From positions 284,700-348,699 of the forward strand of contig CAVTZG010000025.1 in NCBI GenBank assembly GCA_963739135.1: a stretch of DNA of 64,000 nt. Direction: 5' to 3'. Positions 41,383 through 50,827 of the stretch are shown here, one piece after another. Source of the DNA: Palsa-504 sp963739135. Its GTDB lineage: Bacteria > Actinomycetota > Actinomycetes > Streptosporangiales > Streptosporangiaceae. Made by a program: the position numbers and the translations under genes. The notes under the pieces were generated by a model, which was given only the letters and a program-made list of their open reading frames with translations, searched no databases and was not told the DNA's origin. How positions within the stretch are numbered: position 1 is the stretch's first letter; every line of letters starts with the position of its first letter.

Positions 41383-42777
41383 ATGGACGAGACCACGGGA
41401 CTGCGCGGGTTCGTACCGGGTACTGGCATGCGGGACAATGTCGTCGTGAACGACGTGCCGCGCAACACGGTGACCCGGGCCGCCAAGCTGGCCGGGCTGC
41501 CCATCGGGCTCGCGGGCCGCACGGCACTGGGGATCGGGAAGCGGATCGGCGGCCGGCCCGCCGAGATCGTCGCCGAGGAGATCCAGCGGCGCACGGCCGA
41601 ACAGATCTTCCAGGTCCTGGGCGAGCTCAAGGGCGGCGCCATGAAGCTGGGCCAGGCGCTGTCGATCTTCGAGGCGGCACTGCCGCCCGAGATCGCCGGG
41701 CCCTACCGGGCCACGCTGACCAAGCTGCAGGAATCCGCGCCGCCGCTGCCCGCCCGCACCGTGCACCAGGTCCTGGCCGCCGACCTGGGCGAGGACTGGC
41801 GCTCCCGGTTCGAGGCATTCGACGACCTGCCCGCCGCCGCGGCGTCGATCGGGCAGGTCCACCAGGCGGTCTGGCACGACGGCCGCCGGGTCGCGGTGAA
41901 GATCCAGTACCCCGGCGCGGGACGCGCGCTGATCGGCGACTTCACTCAGCTGAGCCGGGCCGGGTGGCTGTTCGGCCTGCTCATGCCCGGGCTGGAGGTC
42001 AAGCCGCTGCTCGACGAGCTGCGCGACCGGGTGACCGAGGAACTCGATTACGGGCTCGAGGCTTCCTCGCAGCACGCGTTCGCCGTGGCCTACGCCGGCG
42101 ACCCGGACATCTACGTGCCGGACGTGGTCACGGGCACCGCGCACGTGCTGGTCAGCGAGTGGATGGACGGCACGCCGCTGTCCCGGGTCATCAGCGACGG
42201 CAGCAAGGAGCAGCGCGACCACGCCGGCATGCTGCTGGTCAGGTTCCTGTTCTCCGGGCCGGCCCGGGCCGGGCTGCTGCACGCGGACCCGCACCCGGGC
42301 AACTTCCGGCTGCTCGACGACGGACGGCTGGGCGTGCTCGACTTCGGCGCGGTGGACCGGCTGCCGGACGGGCTGCCCCCGTTCTTCGGCCGCCTGCTGC
42401 GCATCATGCACTCCGACGAGATCGACATCGCGGCCGTGGAACGCGAGCTGCGCGAGCACAACTTCCTGCGGCCGGGCATCGACGTGGACCTGGAGGCGCT
42501 GCGGGCCTTCCTGGCGCCGATGGCCGAGCCGTCCAAGGTGGACTGCTTCAAGTTCAGCCGGGAATGGATGCGCGAGGAGGCGGCCCGCGTCACCGACCTG
42601 GGGGCCACCAGCATCAGCCGCAAGTTCAACGTGCCGCCCTCCTACGTGCTCATCCACCGGGTGTCCACGGCCGGCATCGGCGTGCTGTGCCAGCTGGAGT
42701 GCGAGGGCGAGTTCCGGGCCGAGGTGCTCAAGTGGATGCCGGGCTACTTCGATGCCGACGTGGCGGACCCGGCCTGA
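41383..42777 (+). CDS. ABC1/AarF (UbiB-family) atypical kinase
   Basis: A 464-residue protein with the UbiB hallmarks: KGGAMKLGQALSIF (the KxGQ motif), the Ala-rich nucleotide loop PAAAASIGQVHQAVWHDGRR, then VAVKIQYPG (catalytic Lys), LLHADPHPGNFRLLDDGRLG and VLDFGAVDRL (metal-binding DFG). Such proteins act as ATPases in isoprenoid-lipid or quinone metabolism rather than as protein kinases. No transmembrane helix seen. Likely cotranscribed with the upstream ThiF-like gene. Confidence 0.93.
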   Translation: MDETTGLRGFVPGTGMRDNVVVNDVPRNTVTRAAKLAGLPIGLAGRTALGIGKRIGGRPAEIVAEEIQRRTAEQIFQVLGELKGGAMKLGQALSIFEAALPPEIAGPYRATLTKLQESAPPLPARTVHQVLAADLGEDWRSRFEAFDDLPAAAASIGQVHQAVWHDGRRVAVKIQYPGAGRALIGDFTQLSRAGWLFGLLMPGLEVKPLLDELRDRVTEELDYGLEASSQHAFAVAYAGDPDIYVPDVVTGTAHVLVSEWMDGTPLSRVISDGSKEQRDHAGMLLVRFLFSGPARAGLLHADPHPGNFRLLDDGRLGVLDFGAVDRLPDGLPPFFGRLLRIMHSDEIDIAAVERELREHNFLRPGIDVDLEALRAFLAPMAEPSKVDCFKFSREWMREEAARVTDLGATSISRKFNVPPSYVLIHRVSTAGIGVLCQLECEGEFRAEVLKWMPGYFDADVADPA

Positions 42778-42812
42778 CCCTTCGCTGGCCCTGCGCTGAC
42801 CCTTGCTGACCC

Positions 42813-42855
42813 GCGCTGGCCCTGCGCTGGCCCTGCGCTGGCCCTGCGCTGGCCC
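42813..42855. repeat. 11-bp tandem repeat, about four units
   Basis: GCGCTGGCCCT is repeated at 42813, 42824, 42835 and 42846 (last unit one base short), with decayed copies upstream from 42784. It lies between the ABC1 and WS/DGAT genes. Confidence 0.85.
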
Positions 42856-42920
42856 GGCCTGGCGCGGGGGCGTTTAATCGGTACTGTCCAACTCCGACGC
42901 CCGCTCCCGTAGGGAGGGTC

Positions 42921-44390
42921 ATGGCCGATCCGCCACCGCTGCCCGTCGGGCCATCCGATGAGCTCAGCCCGCTGGATTACCTGCTGTACCGGGGGGAGTC
43001 GCAGCCGGCCACGCGTTCGGCGTTCCTCAACGTGGAGATCCTCGACGGCCCGGCTGACTGGGGCCGGCTGCGGGAGGCGCTGGAACGGGCCAGCCGGGTG
43101 GTGCTCCGGATGCGGCAGAAGGTCGTGGTGCCTTCGGTTCCGGTCACGTCCCCGCAGTGGGTGGTCGATCCCGACTTCGACCTGGACTACCACCTGCGCC
43201 GGGTCGCGCTGCCCGCCCCCGGCACGCTGCGCCAGCTGCTCGACCTGGCCGAGATCGTCCTGCAGTCGCCGCTGGACGTCACCCGCCCGCTGTGGGAGGC
43301 CGTGTACGTGGAGGGCCTGGACGGCGACCGTGCGGCACTGCTGATCAAGCTCGGCCACGCGGTCACCGACGGCCTGGGCGGGATCGCGCTGTTCGAGCAG
43401 GTCTACGACACCGAACGGGACCCGGCGCCGCGGCCCATGCCACCGCTGCCCATCCCGCGCGACGTGACCGGCAACGACCTGGTGCGCGCCAGCCTGGAGC
43501 ACCTGCCGGAGACCGCGCTTTCCGCCGGGCAGCAGCTGCTGGGCGCGGTGGCCGGCACGGCGGCGCGGCTGATCAGCCGGCCCGGGACCACGGTGGCGGA
43601 CACGATCGGCTTCGCCGATTCGGCCCGCCGGATGCTCGGTCCGCTGCCGGCCCCGCCGTCGCCGCTGCTGCGCGGCCGCAGCCGGGTCAGCCGCACCATC
43701 GTGCTCGAGGTACCGCTGGCCGACCTGCGGGCCGGGGCCAAGGCGGTGGTCGGTTCGGTCAACGACGCGTACCTGGCGGCGGTCTCCGGCGGGCTGGGCC
43801 GGTACCACGAGGCGCTGGGGGTGCCGGTCGAGGCCCTGCCGCTGACGATCCCGGTCAGCCTGCGCACCGGCGACGACCCGGCCTCGGGCAACCAGTTCAC
43901 CGGAGTCATGATCGCCGCGCCCATCGGGGAGGCCGACCCGGCCGAGCGGATGCGGCTGATCCGCGAGCAGGTCATCGCGCGCCGCAGCGAGGCCGCCATC
44001 GACCTGATCGGGCGGCTGGCGCCGGTCCTGGAGTACCTGCCCGACGGGGCGCTCCAGGTGCTCACCGACCGGATCACGGCGGCGGACATCCAGGCCAGCA
44101 ACGTACCCGGCTACGCGCAGGACACCTTCCTGGCCGGGGCCAAGGTGGAACGGCAGTACGGGATGGGCCCGCTGCCCCGGGTGGCCATGATGATCGTCCT
44201 CATCTCCCGGGCGGGGACCTGCACGCTGACCGCGCGGTACGACATGGCGGCGTTCACCGACGCCGAGCGGCTGGAGAAGTGCCTGCAGCTCGGCCTGGAC
44301 GAGGTGGTCGAGCTGGGCCGCCCCCGGCCGAAGCCGCGTGCTCGTTCTCCTCGTTCTCGTTCTCCTCGGGCGCCGGGGCGGCGGGCGTGA
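42921..44390 (+). CDS. Wax ester synthase/diacylglycerol acyltransferase (WS/DGAT)
   Basis: A 489-residue acyltransferase. The catalytic HHxxxDG-type motif appears as LIKLGHAVTDGLGGIALFEQ (only the second His of the pair is kept: GHAVTDG). Also seen are the N-terminal LSPLDYLLYRGESQPATRSA, PLDVTRPLWEAVYVEGLDG (PLW), SVNDAYLAAVSGGLGRYHE, and the C-terminal ASNVPGYAQDTFLAGAKVER. It makes triacylglycerol or wax esters from acyl-CoA. The C-terminus is an Arg/Pro/Ser tail. The TGA overlaps the start of the next gene by one base. Confidence 0.92.
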   Translation: MADPPPLPVGPSDELSPLDYLLYRGESQPATRSAFLNVEILDGPADWGRLREALERASRVVLRMRQKVVVPSVPVTSPQWVVDPDFDLDYHLRRVALPAPGTLRQLLDLAEIVLQSPLDVTRPLWEAVYVEGLDGDRAALLIKLGHAVTDGLGGIALFEQVYDTERDPAPRPMPPLPIPRDVTGNDLVRASLEHLPETALSAGQQLLGAVAGTAARLISRPGTTVADTIGFADSARRMLGPLPAPPSPLLRGRSRVSRTIVLEVPLADLRAGAKAVVGSVNDAYLAAVSGGLGRYHEALGVPVEALPLTIPVSLRTGDDPASGNQFTGVMIAAPIGEADPAERMRLIREQVIARRSEAAIDLIGRLAPVLEYLPDGALQVLTDRITAADIQASNVPGYAQDTFLAGAKVERQYGMGPLPRVAMMIVLISRAGTCTLTARYDMAAFTDAERLEKCLQLGLDEVVELGRPRPKPRARSPRSRSPRAPGRRA

Positions 44391-45874
44391 TGGCGGCCGC
44401 ACCGGGGCCCGGGGCCGGTTCCGGAAGCAGGCCGCTGCGCCTGCCCGGGTCGGCCGCCGAGGTCGAGGCCAGCCGCAAGGGTCCCCGGGTGGGCGCGTTC
44501 TTCGACCTGGACGGGACGCTGGTAGCAGGGTTCACGGCCCTGGCCCACACCCAGGACCGGCTGCGCCGCGGGGAGGTCCTGCCGGTCGACTTCCTGCGCA
44601 TGATGCTGCTGGCGGCCGAGTACCGGCTCGGGCGGCGCGAGTTCGACGGCCTGATCGAGGCGGCGGCCCGCACCGCCCGGGGGCGGCCGGCCGAGGACGT
44701 CGAGGAGCTCGGCGAGCGGATCTTCCGGCAGTCCATCGCCGACCTGATCTACCCCGAGATGCGCAACCTGGTCCGCGCCCACCAGCGCCGCGGGCACACC
44801 GTCGTGCTGAGCTCCTCGTCGCTGAGCATGCAGGCCGAGCCGGTGGCCCGTTACCTCGGCATCGACCACGTGCTGTGCAACCGGTTCGTGGTCGACGAGG
44901 CCGGGCTGCTGACCGGTGAGATCGAGCGGCCGACCATCTGGGGCCGCACCAAGGCCAGCAGCGTGCAGGCCTTCGCCGCCGAGCACCAGATCGACCTGCG
45001 GTGGAGCTACTTCTACGCCGACGGCGACGAGGACCTGGGCCTGATGTACCTGGTCGGCAACCCGCGTCCGACCAACCCGGGGCCGCAGCTGAGCCGGGTC
45101 GCCGCCCGCCGCGGCTGGCCCGTGCTGCGCTTCTCCAGCCGCAGCCCGGCCAGCCCGCTGCCCGGGCTGCGGACCCTGGCCGGGTTCGGCTCTTTCGGCC
45201 CGGTGGCCGCGGGCGCGCTGGGCATCGGCGCGCTGACCCGCAGCAGGCGGGCCGGGGTCAACTTCCTGACCAGGTACTGGCCGGAGACCGTGCTGGCGCT
45301 GAACGGCGTCAAGCTGAACGTGACCGGGGCCGGGAACGTGAACGCGCAGCGGCCGGCCGTGTTCCTGTTCAACCACCGCAACAACTTCGACGTGTTCATG
45401 GTGGCCGCGCTGGTGCGGGACAACTGGACCGCCGTGGCCAAGGTCGAGCTGGAACGCAATCCGCTGGTCGGCCCGCTGGGCAAGCTGATGGACGCCGCGT
45501 TCATCGACCGGGCGGACAGCACCGCGGCCGTGGCGGCCCTGCAGGGCGTCGAGGAGGCGGCCAGGAAGGGCCTGTCGATCGTGGTGGCCCCGGAGGGGAC
45601 CCGGACGGACGCCGAGACGGTCGGCCCGTTCAAGAAGGGGGCGTTCCGCATCGCCATGGCCACCGGCCTGCCCATCGTGCCCATCGTGATCAGGAACTCC
45701 GACTCGGTGGCGGGCCGCGACAGCTACCAGCTCAGCCCGGGCACCGTCGACATCGCCGTGCTGGCGCCCATCGACGTCCGCGGCTGGACCGTCGATGACC
45801 TGCCGGAGCGGATCGAGCAGGTCCGCAAGCTGTACGTGGAGACGCTGACCGACTGGCCGGGGCCCTTGTCGTGA
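44390..45874 (+). CDS. HAD-IB phosphatase fused to 1-acylglycerol-3-phosphate acyltransferase (PlsC)
   Basis: A 494-residue bifunctional protein. The N-terminal HAD domain (about 30-250) has the nucleophile motif AFFDLDGTLVAGFTALAHTQ, VVLSSSSLSMQAEPVARYLG and the metal motif YADGDEDLGLMYLVGNPRPT. The C-terminal PlsC domain (about 275-494) has FLFNHRNNFDVFMVAALVRD (NHx4D motif) and VVAPEGTRTDAETVGPFKKG. It would acylate lysophosphatidate and possibly dephosphorylate a lipid phosphate, feeding WS/DGAT. ATG 44390 overlaps the upstream stop as TGATG. Confidence 0.92.
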   Translation: MAAAPGPGAGSGSRPLRLPGSAAEVEASRKGPRVGAFFDLDGTLVAGFTALAHTQDRLRRGEVLPVDFLRMMLLAAEYRLGRREFDGLIEAAARTARGRPAEDVEELGERIFRQSIADLIYPEMRNLVRAHQRRGHTVVLSSSSLSMQAEPVARYLGIDHVLCNRFVVDEAGLLTGEIERPTIWGRTKASSVQAFAAEHQIDLRWSYFYADGDEDLGLMYLVGNPRPTNPGPQLSRVAARRGWPVLRFSSRSPASPLPGLRTLAGFGSFGPVAAGALGIGALTRSRRAGVNFLTRYWPETVLALNGVKLNVTGAGNVNAQRPAVFLFNHRNNFDVFMVAALVRDNWTAVAKVELERNPLVGPLGKLMDAAFIDRADSTAAVAALQGVEEAARKGLSIVVAPEGTRTDAETVGPFKKGAFRIAMATGLPIVPIVIRNSDSVAGRDSYQLSPGTVDIAVLAPIDVRGWTVDDLPERIEQVRKLYVETLTDWPGPLS

Positions 45875-45892
45875 GCGCCTCGTGAGCGCCCC

Positions 45893-48274
45893 ATGAGCAC
45901 CGAGCCTGACCTGGCCGGGCTGCTGGCTGACGGCACCGAGACGGTGCTGCTCACCCAGGCCGGCACGGCGACCGAGGCGCGGCTGATCCGGGAGCGGATC
46001 GCCGCGGCGGGCGGGGCGGGCCTGGCTGCGTACCGTCTCGGGCCGCCCGGGACCCCGGGCAGCCTGCCACCCGGGGTGCTCGAGGATCCCGCGGTCCGGC
46101 TGATCCCGCTGCGGGTGGCCTGGCTGCCCGAGGAGCACGCAGGCCGGCGCGCCGCCCGGCTGGCGGATCTGATGCCGGGCCATGACCCGTACCGGCCCAG
46201 CGAGCGGCGCCAGCTGCGGATCGCGGCCCGCGAGCCCGCCCGGGCCGCCGTGCTGACAGGCGAGCCGGCGACCGTCGGCGAGCTGCGGGCCCGCTGGGTG
46301 GAGGCCACCGGCGGGGACGGCGACGCGGATTTCGCGGCCTACGTGGCCCGGCGGGCCACGCTGGCGCTTGACCGGGCCGAGTACCGGCTGCTGGGCCCGC
46401 GGTACAAGACGCCGAGCCTGGTCAAGGAGGAGATCCTGGCCTCCCGCCGGTTCCGCGCCGGGCTGGCCGAGCTGCGCCAGGGCAGCGACGCTTCGGCTTC
46501 GGCTTCGGTGGAGGACGCGGGCAAGATCCTGGATGAGGTGGTGGCCGGCTGGAGCCGCAGGCTCATCGACATCATGCCGACCGCGGGCCGGCTGATCTAC
46601 TCCCGCGGCTTCGACCCGCAGATCGACTACGACCCGGCCCAGGTCGAACGGCTGCGGGCGGCGATGCAGCGTTATCCGGGCATCCTGCTGTGGTCGCACC
46701 GGTCCAACCTCGACACGCTGGTCCTCGCGGCCGCCCTGCAGGAGAACGGCCTGCCGCCGGCCCACCTGTTCGCGGGCATCAACATGGCCTTCGGGCCGAT
46801 GGGCGCGATCATGCGCCGGGCCGGCGTCATCTTCATCAGGCGCTCGCTGGGCGACGACCCGCTGTACCGGTACGTGCTGCGGCACTACGTCGGCTACGTG
46901 ATCGAGAAGCGGTTCAACCTCAGCTGGTCCATCGAGGGCACCCGCTCGCGCACCGGCAAGATGCTGCCGCCCCGGCTCGGCCTGCTGACCTACGCCGCCG
47001 ACGCCTACCGGGAGGGCCGCGCCGACGACATCCTGCTGCTGCCGGTCTCGATCACCTTCGACCAGCTGCACGAGATCGTCGAGTACGCCGAGTACGCCCG
47101 GGGCGGGTCGAAGCAGCCGGAGGGCTTCGGCTGGCTGTACGGCTTCATCAAGGCGCAGGGCGCCCGGCACTACGGCAAGGTCTACGTGCGCTTCGGCGAG
47201 CCGGTCTCCATGCGCGCCTTCCTGGGGCCGCCCGGCGGCGAGATCGCCTCCGATCCCGCGGCCCGGCGGCTGGCCCTGCAGAAGACCGCCTTCGAGGTGG
47301 CCTGGCGGATCAACCAGAACATGCCGGTGACCGCGACCGCCGTGGTCACCACGATCCTGCTGGCCATGCACGGGGTGGCGCTGACGTTCGGCCAGATCCG
47401 GCTCGGACTGGCCGATGCCCTGGACTACCTGGCCAGCCGCGACATCCCGTGCACGGCCAGCGTGTCGGCGCTGGCCGCGGCCGAGCCGGTGCGGGCCACG
47501 CTGGACGCGCTGCGCCAGGGCGGGCTGGTCACCTCGGCTACCGGCGGCCGCGAGCCGGTCTGGCTGATCGGGCCGGATCAGCAGCTGCCCGCCACGTTCT
47601 ACCGGAACTCCCTGATCCATTTCCTGCTCGACACCGCGCTGTGCGAGCTGGCCGTGCTGCGGGCCGGGGAGGCGGCGGGCGACCCGGCCGGGGTGTTCTG
47701 GGCCGAGATCGCCTGGCTGCGTGACCTGCTGAAGTTCGAGTTCTACTTCCGGGACTCCGAGGAGCAGCGGCGGCAGGTCCGCGAGGAGATGAACCGGCAC
47801 GACCCGCGGTGGGAGGAGCGGCTCCGGTCGGGCCCGGTCGGGGCGGAGGCGCTGCTGTCCGGGATGCGGCCCCTGGTGTCGCACGTGGTAGTCCGGCCGT
47901 TCGTGGAGGCCTACCGGATCGTGGCCGACGTGCTGGTCAACGACGACGTCCCTGACGACGACGCGGAAGTGATCAGGCGCGCGCTCGGGCTCGGCCAGCA
48001 GTACGTGGCCCAGCGGCGGCTGCGCAGCTCGGAGTCGGTCTCGGTGCTGCTGTTCCAGACCGCGCTGCAGCTGGCCCGTAACCGGCGGCTGCTCGGTGAC
48101 GCGGCTGGTGCCGCGGGTTCCGGGGAGGCCGGCGAGGAGGCTTCGCACCTGTCGGCGCGGCGGGCCGCTTTCCTGGCTGAGCTGCGGAGCCTGCTGGGCA
48201 GGCTCGATCAGATCGAGGACCTAGCCATCCGGCGCTACGTCAAGGAGGCCGTCAGCCTGCGGGCCGCCGACTAG
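45893..48274 (+). CDS. plsB: Glycerol-3-phosphate 1-O-acyltransferase, PlsB-like
   Basis: A 793-residue acyltransferase that starts glycerolipid synthesis from glycerol-3-phosphate and acyl-CoA/ACP. Core motifs: ILLWSHRSNLDTLVLAAALQ (HxxxxD as HRSNLD), FAGINMAFGPMGAIMRRAGV, IFIRRSL, FNLSWSIEGTRSRTGKMLPP (EGTRSRTGK) and DDILLLPVSITFDQLHE. The long N- and C-terminal regions match actinobacterial and mycobacterial PlsB2-like enzymes. It starts 18 bp after the PlsC gene, completing a three-gene neutral-lipid operon. Confidence 0.93.
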   Translation: MSTEPDLAGLLADGTETVLLTQAGTATEARLIRERIAAAGGAGLAAYRLGPPGTPGSLPPGVLEDPAVRLIPLRVAWLPEEHAGRRAARLADLMPGHDPYRPSERRQLRIAAREPARAAVLTGEPATVGELRARWVEATGGDGDADFAAYVARRATLALDRAEYRLLGPRYKTPSLVKEEILASRRFRAGLAELRQGSDASASASVEDAGKILDEVVAGWSRRLIDIMPTAGRLIYSRGFDPQIDYDPAQVERLRAAMQRYPGILLWSHRSNLDTLVLAAALQENGLPPAHLFAGINMAFGPMGAIMRRAGVIFIRRSLGDDPLYRYVLRHYVGYVIEKRFNLSWSIEGTRSRTGKMLPPRLGLLTYAADAYREGRADDILLLPVSITFDQLHEIVEYAEYARGGSKQPEGFGWLYGFIKAQGARHYGKVYVRFGEPVSMRAFLGPPGGEIASDPAARRLALQKTAFEVAWRINQNMPVTATAVVTTILLAMHGVALTFGQIRLGLADALDYLASRDIPCTASVSALAAAEPVRATLDALRQGGLVTSATGGREPVWLIGPDQQLPATFYRNSLIHFLLDTALCELAVLRAGEAAGDPAGVFWAEIAWLRDLLKFEFYFRDSEEQRRQVREEMNRHDPRWEERLRSGPVGAEALLSGMRPLVSHVVVRPFVEAYRIVADVLVNDDVPDDDAEVIRRALGLGQQYVAQRRLRSSESVSVLLFQTALQLARNRRLLGDAAGAAGSGEAGEEASHLSARRAAFLAELRSLLGRLDQIEDLAIRRYVKEAVSLRAAD

Positions 48275-48282
48275 GGGCGGGA

Positions 48283-48990
48283 TCACGGGTTCCGGGGAGC
48301 CTTCGGCTTGCTCGCCCGCGACGACGGCCGGCTCGGCGGCAGGCTCGGGCTGGCCTCGGCCGCGAACCGGGCCCCGCGGGACCAGGACGCGGCCGCGGCG
48401 ATCAGGCAGCAGGCGATGGAGAAGGCGAAGGCGATGTGCAGCCCGGTGCGGAACGGGCCGGTCAGCAGGCCGGGCAGGAAGCCGCGGCTGGTCAGCACCG
48501 CGGCCTTGGCCGCCGGCAGGTGGTGCAGGAGGTTGCCGCCCAGCAGGTGGCCGATCGGGTTGTAGCCCAGGAACGAGGCGAACAGCACCGAGATCGGCGG
48601 CAGCGAGGCGACCTGGCGGGCGGTGGCCGGCGCCACGCCCTGCGCGATCAGGCCCGAGCTGAGCGTGTGCGGCAACGACGCGGCCAGGCCGGCGATCATC
48701 AGGCTGAAGAAGATGCCGACCGAGAAGACCTGCGCGGAGTTCATGAAGGTGGAGTTCATGCCGCCGCCTGCCCCGCGGTCGCGCGCGGCCAGGCTGTTCA
48801 TCACCCCGGCCCGGTTCGGAGCCGAGAACGTGCCCATGGCCAGGCCGTTGAGCAGCAGGATGGCTGCGAACGCGGGATAGGAGAAGTTGATCGGGAGCAG
48901 TTCGAGCAGGACGAACGCCAGCGCCGCGATGATCAGGGCCTGATGACCGGGTGCCGCGCCCTTGTGCGCTTCTCTATGCTTGTGAAACCA
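48283..48990 (-). pseudogene. MFS transporter, C-terminal fragment
   Basis: Minus-strand translation gives ALIIAALAFVLLELLPINFS, then YPAFAAILLLNGLAMGTFSA, PNRAGVMNSLAARDRGAGGG, MNSTFMNSAQVFSVGIFFSL and two more helices with a basic tail. This is the last third of a DHA2-type drug/proton antiporter (motif NRAGVMNSLAxxxRGAGxGM). An in-frame TGA lies near 48990 and the N-terminal eight or more helices are absent. A short call from ATG 48837 is possible but would not be functional. Confidence 0.8.
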
Positions 48991-49025
48991 TCAATTAATT
49001 CGGGCCGACAGGAAGATGGCACGAC

Positions 49026-49228
49026 ATGATTGATTATGAAGCTGTGACAACTACAAGCCGCTGATCGTGGCGGTGCACGGCTACGCGATCGGCCACGCCT
49101 TGGGCACCGCCCTGTTCTGCGACCTGGTGGCGGCCGCCGAGGACGCCAGGTTCCAGGTGTGGCCGGCACCAGACGGCCGTGATCAGGGTGCCGGACACGC
49201 CGTGGACGGCGGTAATGAGGCCCGTTAG
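49026..49228 (+). pseudogene. Enoyl-CoA hydratase (crotonase) remnant
   Basis: ATG 49026, preceded by AGGAAG, begins MIDYEAV, typical of crotonases. About 20 bases later a different frame reads NYKPLIVAVHGYAIGHALGT, then ALFCDLVAAAEDARFQV, the central oxyanion-hole region. It then degenerates to a TAG at 49226-49228. The sequence between the two parts (about 80 residues) and the C-terminal half are missing. Confidence 0.75.
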
Positions 49229-49292
49229 GCATGGTGCCGCGACTCGGCTGAGTTAGAGCACATTCTAGACAGGCGGCGCTTAAGTCAAAATT

Positions 49293-49302
49293 ATAGATCT
49301 AT
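49293..49302. promoter_or_regulatory. Palindromic ATAGATCTAT site near the ArsR-type gene
   Basis: ATAGATCTAT is a perfect 10-bp palindrome in an AT-rich island downstream of the ArsR-type gene. A similar CATAGATCAT occurs at 49847-49856 between that gene and the enoyl-CoA hydratase, where an ArsR operator would be expected. Possible paired operator sites; not proven. Confidence 0.3.
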
Positions 49303-49351
49303 CGAACCGCCTCGTCGCCACACGCGGCTCTGCGCGGCACCCGCGCCGGCG

Positions 49352-49777
49352 TTACCAGGTCAGGACGACCGCTTCCTCGGCCTCGCGGCCGTTCCGGCGC
49401 TTGCGGGCCGGGGTGGCCAGGCGGGACCCGTCGGCGCGCTTCTGCCGTCGACCCATGCCGACGTGGCCGTCATCCTTGCTGACCACCGGGCGCGGCGTGG
49501 ACGCGAGCTCCCACAGGTCGTCAAGCAGATTGTGCAGCACGTCGCGGCGCAGCGAGTAGTAGTAATTACGGCCCGACTTGCGCACGTTGATCAGGCCCGC
49601 ATGCTGGAGGATCTTCGTGTGGTAGGAAATCGTGGGCTTGGAGACGGGCAGCGTGTCCTCGAGCGTGATGCACGCCAGCTCGTCCACCGAAGCCATCTGC
49701 ACGATGATGCTCCACCGGACCGGATCACTCAATGCCTTGAAGATCTCGGTCGGTGGCTGCGGAGACATGGCGTCCAT
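49352..49777 (-). CDS. ArsR-family transcriptional regulator
   Basis: A 141-residue winged-helix protein: PTEIFKALSDPVRWSIIVQM, then DELACITLEDTLPVSKPTIS, YHTKILQHAGLINVRKSGRN, YYYSLRRDVLHNLLDDLWEL. The Cys in ELACI is in helix alpha3 but no full metal-binding ELCVCDL motif is present, so the inducer is unlikely to be arsenite. A basic C-terminal tail follows. Divergent from the enoyl-CoA hydratase gene, which it may control. Confidence 0.9.
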   Translation of the reverse strand: MDAMSPQPPTEIFKALSDPVRWSIIVQMASVDELACITLEDTLPVSKPTISYHTKILQHAGLINVRKSGRNYYYSLRRDVLHNLLDDLWELASTPRPVVSKDDGHVGMGRRQKRADGSRLATPARKRRNGREAEEAVVLTW

Positions 49778-49896
49778 GGTGTTGAAGTTCCTGGCTCGGT
49801 ACCGATCCGCCCATCATGTCCTGACGGGGGAGTATTTCATAACTATCATAGATCATCTGATGGCTGCGGTCGGCGCGGCCGTGATGGGTGGGCGGG

Positions 49897-50697
49897 ATGG
49901 TTGATAGGCTGGCGGAGCTTGTCGATGTTCGGCTGGCGTCGACTGGGGTGGCGCTGGTAACCCTGAATCTGCCGCAAGTGCGTAATGCGATGACGACGGA
50001 ATTGACGTCGGCGTGGGTCACCGTGATGGACAAGATAGCGGACGACCGGTCCATCCGAGCCGTGGTGGTGACCGGGGAAGGAAGCGCGTTTTGCTCGGGG
50101 GCGGATCTGTCGTGGCTGGATCAGGGGAATCTGAGCGATAACACCCCGGACCGGCTGCGGGACAAGATTCTGCCGTTTTACCGGGCCTGGCTGGCTCCGC
50201 AGAACATCCCAGTGCCGGTGGTGGCGGCGGTGAACGGACCGGCCGCGGGAGCGGGCCTGTGCCTGGCCCTGGCCTGCGATCTGCGCTACGCCAACCCGTC
50301 CGCGACGTTCAGCGCACCGTTCACGCACCTGGGCACGCACGGCGGCATGGCGGTGAGCTGGCTCTTGCCCGAGGCGGTGGGGATGCCGCGGGCCCGGGAG
50401 ATGCTGTACACCGGGCGGGTCGTATCGGCCGAAGAGGCACTGGCCTGGGGGCTGGTCAGCGAGATCTCCGACGATGTGGTGAGCCGGGCCCTGGAGGTGG
50501 CGGCCGGAGTAGCGCGTGCGGCGCCGATTGCCACCCGGCTGACCAAGGCGGGGCTGGCCCAGGGATCCAGGAGCGGCTTCGAGCTGGCGCTGCAGTGGGA
50601 GGCGCTGGCCCAGCCGGTGACGATGGCCACCGCCGACATCCGTAAGGGCATCGAGGCCTGGCGCGAGCACGTCACCCCCACCTTCGAGGGCAGCTGA
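49897..50697 (+). CDS. Enoyl-CoA hydratase/isomerase family protein
   Basis: A 266-residue crotonase: VALVTLNLPQVRNAMTTELT, IRAVVVTGEGSAFCSGADLS (first oxyanion-hole segment), PVPVVAAVNGPAAGAGLCLA (second), GTHGGMAVSWLLPEAVGMPR, AREMLYTGRVVSAEEALAWG. It hydrates or isomerises unsaturated acyl-CoA in beta-oxidation. The acid-position Glu is replaced by His or Gly in GTHGGM, so it may be a non-hydratase member. ATG 49897 follows GGTGGGCGGG; a GTG at 49888 is an alternative. Confidence 0.9.
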   Translation: MVDRLAELVDVRLASTGVALVTLNLPQVRNAMTTELTSAWVTVMDKIADDRSIRAVVVTGEGSAFCSGADLSWLDQGNLSDNTPDRLRDKILPFYRAWLAPQNIPVPVVAAVNGPAAGAGLCLALACDLRYANPSATFSAPFTHLGTHGGMAVSWLLPEAVGMPRAREMLYTGRVVSAEEALAWGLVSEISDDVVSRALEVAAGVARAAPIATRLTKAGLAQGSRSGFELALQWEALAQPVTMATADIRKGIEAWREHVTPTFEGS

Positions 50698-50827
50698 CGG
50701 CGACGCCCCTGCACCGCACCGCCCGCTGCGAGGTATCATCCCGGGACCCGGCTCGTCGGCCCCGGCCGCTTGACCAGCCAGACGATCCCCTATATTTTGC
50801 TTATTGTAAAACTGTAGACTATAACGA

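Noticed and set aside
44111..48148. A 1,345-residue minus-strand frame opposite the lipid genes
   Set aside because: Artefact of high GC third positions; composition is Gln/Arg/His/Pro-rich and the plus strand encodes recognised acyltransferases.
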